64,000 nucleotides of DNA from Capsaspora owczarzaki ATCC 30864 (lineage: Eukaryota > Opisthokonta > Filasterea): the NCBI RefSeq assembly GCF_000151315.2, contig NW_011887302.1, positions 1-64,000 on the forward strand. The letters run 5' to 3'. Positions 53,635 through 63,110 of this stretch are shown here, piece after piece; position 1 is the first letter of the stretch, and the number at the start of each line of letters is the position of its first letter. Position numbers and translations under genes: made by a program. A model generated the notes under the pieces. That model worked only from the letters and a program-made list of their open reading frames with translations. It did no database searches and was not told the DNA's origin.

Positions 53635-56540
53635 TCACTCCGAAGGCGCTACGGCAATGGTGGCGTAAGCCGTCGGAGACCGGGCAGGCGCGGTGGAAGA
53701 CGACGCTGCGGTGGATGCTTCGGCATAAACGACGTCGTTCGCGGGCGCAACATCACTGTAAATGCGTGCTTGAGGTGTCACATCGTCGTACGTCGGATTG
53801 ACGACAGATGCAATGCTCTCGTAGGTGGCAGTCGTACCCGTCGCAGTCGAATGCTTGGGTTGCTGGTGCTTGGCTGAGACCACGCTACTCTGGTCGCTCG
53901 AGCGTCTGGAGCGACGACGCAAAACGATGATTGCAATCAGAAGCGCAACAAGGAACGCCGCTCCAACCGCGACACCGACTGCAATGCCGAGAGTACTGTC
54001 GGATGAGCTGGAGGAGCCAGGATTGGCGCTGGCGGCCGATGCAGCCGAAGCAGAAGCAGTTGATGCGGCGGATGCGACCGATGCTGAACTGGCAGCAGCC
54101 ACGGAGGCAGCCGATGTAGCAGACGCAAACCTGGCGACAGACATGGACGCTGCCGAGGTCACGCTCGCTGCAGATGCTTCACTGGCTGATTCAACAGACA
54201 TGAGACTCTCAACGGACACGGACGCCGCCGAGGTCACGCTCGCGACAGATGCTTCGCTGGCTGAGGCAACAGACACAGTACTAGCAGCGAACTCGGATGC
54301 TGCTGAGGTCACGCTCGCGGCAGACACGGCATCAGCCGAGGCTGCAGACACGGACGCTGCCGAGGTAACGCTTGCCGCAGATTGGGAGGCTGCAGAAAAC
54401 ACCGAGAGCACGCTGACAGAAGCAGATGTTGCGGATGCAGCCGAGGCAGCGGAAGCAACGGTTGCATTTGTCGGTCCGCTTCCAACGCAAATGCTTCCTG
54501 ACGCCACATAGCCATCATAACAAGTCAAGCAACGGTCGGCACTGCTGCAGCTCAAGCAATTCTGGTTGCAGCAACTCGAAGGTCCGGCATTGAAGCAGGT
54601 GGCACAAGCAGTATGGCATTCTGGGAATATACATGTCGATTAGCAAAGCAGCAACAAAAACAATGTCATAAAACCGGAACACATTACACCTACGCATGAT
54701 CGTTCCTACAAAGTTATAGGTACTTGGAGGGGTGCCCGACCAAGGATTCCCAGTCAGAGCAGCTGAGAAAATGCCTGTCCCTTTAAATAGGCCAGGGGGA
54801 AGCGTGGTCAATTGGTTGTACTTGAGGTCTCTGAGAGCGAACATCACAGCCCGACATGAGAGGATGGGACTGAGTGCTTGCTTGCTAACAGCTTCAAGGA
54901 CTCTGCTCCCTCCGACTTACAGCAATGTAAGGGTAGTAAGACCTTGAAATGCATTCGCAGGAATGGAAGACAGTTGGTTGGTTTGCAAGTCTCTGTTTCG
55001 CGCGAAAATTAATGTGATTCGTAAGCGTTGAGGACACATGTGTCCTTTTAGAGGTTGAATCGGGCTCGAGCTACATACATGTTGGAGATCATCGGCAGCC
55101 CGACAAACAGACTCTGCGGAAAGGTTGTTATCGACGTTCGGAAGTTGCTGTCAACAACGCGAGATCAAAATTTAATGGTGTGAGTTGCAAAAGCCGCGGG
55201 AACGGGTCGCAGCCTCTCCCTGCCGACAAACCGTACACGAGTGAAAGCTTGCTCAAGCCTTGGAACAAATCGCCTGGAACAGCCACCACATCTGAACTAG
55301 CGAGGGAACTGTCGGGGCCAAAAACGAACAAAAGAAAACCAACAAAAAAAAATCAACAATAAACCAGACTTGACCAACCACATCGCGTCCGAACATTGTA
55401 AAAATACGTACAATGACTGAAGCGTCGGTAGATCTTGAAGCAGATTCGAAGGAACTGTGGTGGGGAGGGCATTGACCAACCTGATCCACAAAGCGGTCAG
55501 CGAATGCTTTGCGTGATATGGTAAGTGGTAGAGCGTACTTTGTATGTTGTCTTACAAGGAGGTCAGCGACGTAAGGCCGGAAAAGAATGGTGTGGAAAAC
55601 GGACTCAGGCTGGAAAAACCAAGCTGCCTGGAGCATGCCCAAAAAAAAAAACCAAACACCCGTGAAAATGAGCATACTACCAACGCTGGCGTGATCCGAA
55701 CATCTCGGTGAACATTTACAAGGACGTGAGCTGTGCCACAGGAGTGAATGTCCCAACGGGAATCGTGCTTAGGGCATCGAGAACTCTGCAAAAATTGTCT
55801 CCAGTGAGCAAAAAACAAAAAACAAAAAAAAAAATACCACTTGCAGAATACAGGGTCAAGGACAGTCTGGAACGCTCGATCACACTCACAGCATCTTTAG
55901 GCTTCCCAAACCGGCAAACGAGTTGACATCCAACGCCGTCACAGGGTTGCTGTACAAATTGCTGCGAACGAGTGAAGTTGCACGGTGAACGCGAATGTGT
56001 TCTACATGCATTTCATGGCTGCTCTCCGCTTACAGACTTGTCAGGGCAGTTAGCGAGCTAAACACTCCAGCTTGCAGTCGTGTCAGATCGTTTCCAAGGA
56101 GCGTCCTGTGTGTGTGAAGCAGGGTGAGTGTTGTTGCTGGAGACTTTTTTTTTTTTTGGTTCTGTTTTTGCGTTTCCGTACATTGTCTTGAGAGCAGGAA
56201 GACTGGGGAAATCGCCAGGATTAATGTCAGCAATGTCATTTGACGAGAGATCGCTGCCAGGACCAACACAAGAAGAAGGGTGTGGAGGAGAGTTGAGTGT
56301 TGGTTGTTATTGTTTGAAGTTTGTTTCCAAATTGTTCGCCCTTCCTTACATGGCGACCGCGTTGGTCGGGATGCCCGTCGGGATGCTCGTCAGACCACGA
56401 GACTTGCAGTCAATGCTTGTGGTTGTGCAGTTGCACACAGAACAAGCGTCAATGGCGACGGCGCTTTTTGGCGACAGCAAACCCACGAGAACGAGCAGTG
56501 GCAGGACGATGACGGCTGTGTCTCTTCCAGAGCGCCCCAT
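53635..56540 (-). CDS. LRR receptor with tyrosine-rich cytoplasmic tail, 649 aa
   Basis: Single-pass membrane receptor, ligand unknown. Twelve exons (56540-56350, 56253-56182, 56105-56034, 55961-55890, 55785-55720, 55627-55556, 55480-55412, 55308-55237, 55147-55079, 54992-54921, 54830-54694, 54620-53635) sum to exactly 650 codons. Exon 1 has a signal peptide and a Cys-rich LRR cap (CSVCNCTTTSIDC, then LTSIPTGIPTN). Exons 2-10 are 66-72 bp, each one LRR (for example NDLTRLQAGVFSSLTALTSL), all in phase 2. Exon 11 is a last LRR plus cap (GNPWSGTPPSTY). A Cys-rich module (CHTACATCFNAGPSSCCNQN, CLSCSSADRCLTC) and a Ser/Ala/Val repeat region of about 170 residues follow. The membrane helix (GIAVGVAVGAAFLVALLIAI, about 532-555) and RRRSRR stop-transfer lead to a 94-residue tail with VNPTYDDV (NPxY), RIYSDV, VVYAEA and TAYATI. 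It has no kinase domain. Confidence 0.93.
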
Positions 56541-57291
56541 TCCTGATGCGACCTGTTTGTGTTGAGTGTTGTGTTTGTTCCACAGAGTGTGAGTGAATGT
56601 GGTGTGTGTCGCGTACAAGCAGCAGCGTGAGTGACACGACTTTATTGACCCGCACACATGTGGCGCAACAAGATCCTGTTTTTGTTTTTTTTGTTTTTTT
56701 TGTTTTTTGTTTTTTGTTTTTTGACCGTTTCGCTGGCTCACTCGCGCCTTCCCTCCACCCCCGCAGCAGCCACCCATCCACGAGCTGCCAGCACTGAGGA
56801 TGCGCATGGCGTTGTCGCTTTGTGGGGATGCAGAGTGGGGCGTGGCTGTGGCAGAGTGGCGCGATGGGGCGGGGGAATCTGTTCCGCCGGCTGAAACTGG
56901 TCGCTACTGGCTTCCGGGACAACGCCCCCTTCTTCTCCCCTTCGCCCTTGTCCTCCCCGCATTGCCCAAATCGCCCACCCCGGCCGCCTTGAGCTCGTTC
57001 TGCAACAACCCGTCTGCACTCTGCTGGCGTCAACCATGTCGACCTTGGGACTGAAAGTCACGCGAACGAGGCGCTCGATGGGAAAATGACCAAAACGAAA
57101 AAAAAGAAAACCACAAAAAAAAAAAAAAAAAAACTTGGCAACAAAATCGACCAAAACAAACATCAAGCAAAACGCACAAGAAACGAACAAAAAAAAAAAA
57201 AAAAAAGACTGTCGCGAAGGTAAGGACGAGAAAGGCAAGCAAGACTGACGTGAGAAACTGGAGGCAGAAACGCCACAAGCTGAAAGGCAAG
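56541..57291. promoter_or_regulatory. Upstream region of the LRR receptor
   Basis: About 750 bases upstream of the receptor start, with T and A homopolymers at 56685-56720, 57111-57133 and 57188-57206. It should hold the receptor promoter and perhaps that of the weak plus-strand candidate at 57292. No element recognised. Confidence 0.4.
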
Positions 57292-58053
57292 ATGAAGAGA
57301 CGGACAAACACCATGGAAGTGGAGTGTGCGCAGAGGGGGGACAAGCTGTTGGTTTCGCTGCTGGTGCTCGAGAGGCCAGATTGGACAGAGATACGACGCT
57401 TGTGAGCTATGGACAATGTCGAGTAGTCTTGTTGTCGTTCAATCGTCGTTTCATCCGGTTGCCGGACTCATTCTGGCGGGGGCAGAAGGGCGAAAGTGAA
57501 ACTAACGTTGGAATTGGCGCTGAGCACTTTTCGAGCACCTCGTGCAACGTAAATCACGGACTTTCAGCTGTCCAGAGCATATATTATTATTGTAAATATC
57601 ATTGCCATCGATATTGAAAGTAGTGGCGGTGTCGGAAGTGGAACAAACTCTGTCAAAGGTGTTGACAAGCGAATGCAAGCGGCAAGAAGCATCGTCAAAT
57701 CCACTTCCAGACACCGCATCACGTTCTTGCATTCTTGACAAAGTCTCAAATGTCTTTATTTGATGCATTGGTGGCTAGCTCGGACAACACGCAAAATTGA
57801 AGCTTGTGACGCTCTGCCAGGCAATGCCCAACTTGTCCGTGTCGTTCAAAATTTTGTAAACTTTTTCGCCCAAACTCTGACTTTGGTCAATTCCTCCAGT
57901 AAGATCGACTTGCCGGAGTGTGTATTCAATTGTATCCAAGCGGCAGCGGTAGCACGGTCAGAGGAAACGATCCGAGTGGATTTCGATGCCGGGATGGAGG
58001 ATTTTTGTTTTGAATCGACGTTCTTACCGGTTTACAGCTCTAGCTCAAGTAGA
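57292..58053 (+). CDS. Possible plus-strand gene, unresolved exons
   Basis: Exon-like signals on the plus strand are an ATG at 57292 (a second in-frame ATG at 57313, MEVECAQRGDKLLVSLLVLE) ending at a GTGAGC donor near 57401, a stretch before a GTAAAT donor near 57550 (KLTLELALSTFRAPRAT), and about 57803-58053, which reads NAQLVRVVQNFVNFFAQTL and DFDAGMEDFCFEST before a strong GTGAGC donor. I could not join them in one frame, and no domain is recognised. If real, the gene would overlap the 3' end of the Maf-like gene in antisense. Confidence 0.32.
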
Positions 58054-58225
58054 TGTGAGCAGAAATCTTCCATTACTAGTAGTCGGATTGAGCGTAGTCA
58101 CTTCATTACACACATAGGTGGCGACGACATACAAAATACAAACAGCAACGCCGTCGAATCGACCATCGAATCCGCTTTCCCCCCTCCCTCTCGCCAACCT
58201 TGGCCACAGGCATCACCAACAAAAA

Positions 58226-59299
58226 TCACAAAGGCGGCGGCGCATTTGCAAGCAATTGAGGGGTCATTTGTCGGATGGTGTGACAAAACGAATGCAGCGG
58301 AAACCCGACAACATTGTAGTAGCAGCCGTCGATTCCCGCAATCAGAGATCCAGCCAATCCCTGGTAGCCATAGCCACCCGCTTTATCCATTGGCTCGCCA
58401 GTTTGTACGTAGGCACGAATGAGGTCGTCCGGGAGGTCGGCGAAGCGAACTATTGTTGTCTCGTGCAATTTCACAACACTTGGCGTGCAGTTGGTCGCTG
58501 TTGGGGGAATGATGACGACTCCTATGTATTGGAGAGCAAGTAAGGTGAGGGTGAACCGAGTCTGCATGGCACCAATTGGAGGCAGGGGGAGGCAGGGGGA
58601 GTGTGTGAACCGTGCCAAGTTTCGTTGTTGCCCTTACCGGTGTGGACTTGACTGGTCCTGCCACTGAGCTGCTTGATCATCTGAAACGCGGCCTCGGCAT
58701 GTGCTGGCTTTTCCATAATCAATCCATTGCTCTCCTGCATTGTTTTCAAAACCAAGCAAGTTCCAGTTTTGCAGGTTGAGTTTTGCAGTTGGAAACGATT
58801 GGACCTTTTCCACCCGTACTCTTTTTCTGAGACATTGCTGAGCATTATTGTTCCCCTTTCTTACCACAATCGTGTCTGCACTGACGATAATCTCGCTTTG
58901 CAGCCGGCTCGCCTTGTCACGATCGCCTTGTGCGCTGCGCTGTCGCTGGGCTTGGACGTCCAACGCCTTCTGCTCGGCCGTGTCCAGGGCGTAGCGCCAC
59001 AGCTCGCCTGCCGCATAGACGCTCTTGTCCAAGTTCTCTGCGAACGTTGACGGCGCGATCAGCACGCGAATGCCCTGCCCAAAGCGTCCGCAACGTACAA
59101 CGTGCACAACAAAGTCAAACAGTCGTCGATCAACGCTCACTCGAACAGCAACAGCAGTTGGCACATTTTCACTTCAATGCAGAATCAAGTCATCGGCAGG
59201 AGCGTTTACAATGGAGTTGAGAATGTCGCGTCGGCGTGGAGATGAGCTTGCCAGCACAAACTCAAATCGCTCGAGCTTTGTGAGCAGGTCCAGCAGCAT
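58226..59299 (-). CDS. Maf-like nucleotide pyrophosphatase, 230 aa
   Basis: Maf/YhdE proteins hydrolyse dTTP, UTP or modified nucleotides to the monophosphate; in animals the domain is the N-terminal half of ASMTL. Four exons (59299-59210, 59074-58865, 58734-58638, 58521-58226) join with exact phases. Signatures: FVLASSSPRRRDIL at the N-terminus, FAENLDK, AEQKALDV, EIIVSADTIV, IMEKPAHAEAAFQMIKQLSG, DLIRAYVQTGEPMDKAGGYG, and a final CYYNVVGFPLHSF. All the usual conserved residues (SxSPRR, ADT, GEP..KAG.YG) are present. There is no methyltransferase half, so the gene is a stand-alone Maf. The acceptor of exon 4 (ATACATAG) was chosen because it restores VVIIPPT in frame. Confidence 0.93.
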
Positions 59300-59637
59300 G
59301 GATTGATGGAGATACAAGAGTGAAAGCATGGCAGAGCCTGAAATTGGACATGTATTCTCGACAATCGCTTTTGACACAAAGCAGCAGAGTTTGTGAAACT
59401 CAAGCTCAACGACACCACCGAGTGAATGCAAGCGCTCTCCCTTCCAATCGTACAATCCCAATGAATGATGACATTCAAAACACAAACCAAGGAGATCGAA
59501 TCGAATGATTGAGAAAAGACAGAAGAGAAAGAGAGAGAAAGGAAAGAGAAAAGGTTTGGGTCGTTTCAATCAGAGAAAGGAGGGGGAAAAAGAAAGGGAC
59601 GGCGGCGCGAACGCACACCATCCCCATCTAACAGAAA
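59300..59637. other. Spacer upstream of the Maf gene
   Basis: About 340 bases with no exon seen, AG-rich near 59510-59610. Confidence 0.4.
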
Positions 59638-59995
59638 TTATACTGTCGAATCACCACTAAGGCAATTCGCCGATCGCCGCCTGTCCGCGCCGGTTGGTGC
59701 AATGGGCAGACAGTGGCTCTCGGGGAGGACCGCCCGCTTGACCACGGTGCCTCCCCAGTAAGGTAAGTATGCCGAGTATCTTGTAGGGCTTCGGGCACAG
59801 GCACACGCACATACACAATCCCACTCCATAGGCGGCGAGTTGGACTGGGTCGGGTTCACGAACGTTGGCTGTGCCATTCCTGAAAATGCGCACCCAGAAT
59901 TTTGGGTTGCGTTTTCGAGGGGCGATTTGGATTGTCCGAGCAAACGACGTCTTCCACGACTGCGATCCATGCTCATCTTGAGCTACAGGTGACAT
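59638..59995 (-). CDS. Possible small gene, about 97 aa, unknown
   Basis: Exon 1 (59995-59815) starts at an ATG and encodes a basic segment (SFARTIQIAPRKRNPKFWVR) followed by IFRNGTANVREPDPVQLAAY, ending at a strong GTATGT donor. Exon 2 (59750-59638) after a GGGGAG acceptor reads VVKRAVLPESHCLPIAPTGA and stops at 59638. The phases fit, but the acceptor lacks a pyrimidine tract, so the junction is doubtful. The frame is open upstream of the ATG. No family recognised. Confidence 0.4.
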
Positions 59996-60920
59996 TACAC
60001 ACACACAGCTGGTATGGCAGTGATGCGAGTGTGTGATGCGGCGCAGGGGGGAAGAAGGCAATGCGATCACAACGTCGTTTTGTCTCTCCAAAGCGCTTCA
60101 ACGGTCTCTGATCTCTTCTTGGCCTTGTGTTTGCTCGTTTATTCATGATGTTGTCATTGTATCGCTGGTCATGTGGTTTTCGTAGCGATTGTCCACGTCA
60201 GTCTTAAAACCCGAGAGCAGTAGTAAAAGCAGCCATTTTTTTAACTGTTTTTTGTCCTCTTCTTCTTCTTCGTCTTCTATCACTCCTGTCACTCCTGCCA
60301 CTCCTGTCACTCGTCGTCTCCATCTTGCTTGCATGCCAAGCGCAGAGACAGCCGCAGAGACAGGCACTTCTTTCGCTTTCATCCGTTGATCCACTCGGAT
60401 TGGGAGTGATGACAGCGTTTCTGGAACTCGTTCTCGTTCACTGCGGCTCTGCTTGTCCATGGGTCTGTCGCACCCACACCCACACTCTACACATTTGTCA
60501 GACGCACACACGAACGCACACGCATCGCTCGCCACAGCGCGAGTCAGACGCAGCAGCACGGAGGCAGCACAGACGAACGAACGCTTTGACTGTGTTCCAA
60601 AGCTTGTCGTGCTATCATCCGCGTTCCTCCCCCATCGTCGTCGTCGCTGCTGCCTGCCTTCAACAAAGAACGACTCGAAAGCCAATCCTTATTGACAAAA
60701 CCCCCAAAACTGCAAATCGGTCGACCAACAGCGAAGTGCATTTTGTACAATCTTACTCTTTGTCGGCCTCCCTCTTCGCCTTTCCCTCCTTCCGTCGCTT
60801 GCTTGCTTCTTACTGTGCTCGTTGGTCATGCTTGTCCCTCACCTCGCCTTCGTTTGCTTTGATTGGTGGACGGCCTGGCCTGTCGCAGATTTACCGCGCA
60901 ATTCCTCTCGTCTCGTCTCG
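59996..60920. promoter_or_regulatory. Upstream region of DDI1
   Basis: About 925 bases between the small minus-strand gene and DDI1, with short CT- and CA-rich patches. No exon or specific element is supported. Confidence 0.4.
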
Positions 60921-62926
60921 ATGCTGAGAATCACAGTCACCACGGAATCGGAGCACACCTACTTTTTGGAGGTTGCAGACGACATGGAGGTTTGTCGTCA
61001 ACCATGTTGCGCCGTGTGATTGCTGACGATTGCCCCAGAACTCACTGCCATTTGACTGGGTTTGATCCAATCCAGTTGCAAGACTTTCAGGCGCTCGTCG
61101 AGGCTGAGAGTGGCGTTCCCATGGCTGAACAACGCTTGATTCACAACGGCAAGGCACTCGCAGGCGCAAACAAGGCCCTCGGTGCGCTTGGCGTTGGAGT
61201 GGACGACGTAATTCTCTTGGCTCGTCGGTAAAGTGTCTTCCCCTCGAATGATTCGCCGCGCGCCAACCCCATTCCCTGCTCACTCCCCCCTTTCGTGCAC
61301 CATTACAGAACTCAACAGAGTCAACAGCGAACCGCCGCAGCTCCCAGACAACAGACCCACGCTGCGTCGTCTGGCAACAGCAACGACCCCAACGATCCAA
61401 TGGTGCTGAGGCAGACCATCCAGAACGACCCAGCCTTGCTTGCGCGCATTCGACATGTGAGTTTGACTGCCGCTGCTCTCGTATGTTCAACCTTCACCGC
61501 TGACACGGTCGTGCGTCACTTGTGCGTCACTTTTTCTCAGAACGACCCCGAGCTTGCGGACGCGGCAATGGAGCTCAACCCCGCCAGATTCGTCGGGCTG
61601 ATTCGCACACGCCATGCCGAGCAGCGCGAGCGTCAGCGACAAGAAATGGCGCTGCTCACCTCCGACCCCTTTGACGTTGAGGCCCAGCGCAAGATCGAGG
61701 CTGCCATCGAGGCCCAGAACATTGCCGCCAACCTCGAGTCGGCCATGGAGTACAACCCGGAGGCCTTTGGCACCGTGGTCATGCTCTACGTCGATGTCTT
61801 TGTCAACAAGGTCCCCGTGAAGGCGTTTGTCGATTCTGGCGCTCAAATGACCATCATGAGCGACACTTGCGCCACGCGATGCGGCATCATGCGATTGGTC
61901 GACAAGCGCTTTGCTGGTATTGCCCGAGGTGTCGGCCATGCCAAAATTCACGGCCGTGTTCACTCGGCTGAGGTAAAGCTTCCATTTGGGGGACGTTGGA
62001 TTCGTTTTGAGATGTTTCATTCAGTCGTTGCTTTTGCTCACTTTTTTGCCTTGTTTTCTTTTCCCTTTTCTCCCGTCGGATGGCAGGTTCAAATCGGCAC
62101 CAACTTTCTGCCATGTTCCTTCTCCGTGATGGAAAACCAGCCAATGGACATGCTGATTGGCCTTGATTTTCTCAAACGGTTTCAGGTTGGGCTGGTCTTT
62201 GTGTGCGCGCGTGTGGTGCCGAGCATGAAAACCACTCACTCTCATCTCTGTTCTGTGATCTGGTTTGCAGTGTGTCATCGACCTTCGACGGAACGTTTTG
62301 GTGATTGGCACCACGGAATCCGAGACCCCGTTCTTGGCCGAGAAGGACCTGCCGCTTTCCGCCCGCCCCGGTGGCGGTGAACTAACAGAGGAAGAGCGTG
62401 CTTTGCTCAACAAACCGTCCGCCACCACCTCCTCGAGCTCAGGTGTGTTGTTATTTCCTGTTTTGTAGTGGTGGTCGACTGCAAAGAAATGCGTCATCTC
62501 GCAAGCTTCTAACATTGTCCTCGCTTGCTTTCTTGGACCTGCTTAGCAACCACGCCAGCCAGATCGACAACTTCCACGCCCGTGGAGGTCCCTCCGCCAG
62601 TCTCCACACCCAGCTCCACGCCAATCAGCCGCGAAGCGTCTCAAACTCGTGCGCCCCTGGCGTCCCAGCAACTCCCAAACTTTTCCAATTTCATGGGCCA
62701 ACCTGCAGCAACAGCTGGTTTCCCTCAACAGCAACAACAACAACAGCAACAACAACAACAACAGCAGCAGCAACAGCAGCCACCGCCGGTCCAACTCAGG
62801 CAATCTGATATTGATGCGCTTACTGGGCTGGGATTTTCGGCCGAACAAGCACGCACTGCTCTTCAGAATGCTGGAGGCAATGTTGACATAGCTGCCAGCT
62901 ATCTTTTCGCCATGACCGAGTATTGA
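60921..62926 (+). CDS. DDI1: DDI1-type ubiquitin shuttle with aspartyl protease domain, 483 aa
   Basis: DDI1/DDI2 proteins bind ubiquitinated substrates, cleave some of them, and deliver them to the proteasome. Seven exons (60921-60989, 61076-61227, 61309-61456, 61541-61972, 62087-62185, 62271-62442, 62547-62926) join with exact phases. Residues 1-75 are an atypical ubiquitin-like domain (MLRITVTTESEHTYFLEVAD, then AEQRLIHNGKALAGANKALG). The helical region follows (NDPELADAAMELNPARFVGL). The host retropepsin-like domain has VKAFVDSGAQMTIMSDTCA (Asp221) and MDMLIGLDFLKRF. A poly-Gln linker leads to a C-terminal UBA domain (DIDALTGLGFSAEQARTALQ), which is present in yeast Ddi1 but lost in human DDI1/2. 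It is a host gene, not a retroelement. Confidence 0.95.
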
Positions 62927-62994
62927 ACACTGTGTTCTTTTGTTATCGCGACCAAATACAACGATGGAAATCAATATGATTATACTACAAAAGG

Positions 62995-62996
<2 letters not shown>

Positions 62997-63057
<61 letters not shown>
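62997..63057. repeat. GT microsatellite between two convergent genes
   Basis: A nearly pure GT run of about 60 bp in the 184-bp spacer between DDI1 and the CHD1-like gene. Confidence 0.95.
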
Positions 63058-63058
<1 letters not shown>

Positions 63059-63110
63059 TTTGGTGGCACCAGAAAGCAAAAAAATAGAGCGAGAAACCTG
63101 GTCCTTGGCG

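Noticed and set aside
57760-58422. Single-exon gene of 220 codons
   Set aside because: Its second half is antisense to the well-supported Maf exon 4; only the first half might be an exon.
61541-62185. Retropepsin-like protease (VDSGAQMT) as a sign of a retroelement
   Set aside because: It lies inside a spliced host gene between a ubiquitin-like and a UBA domain, which is the DDI1 arrangement.
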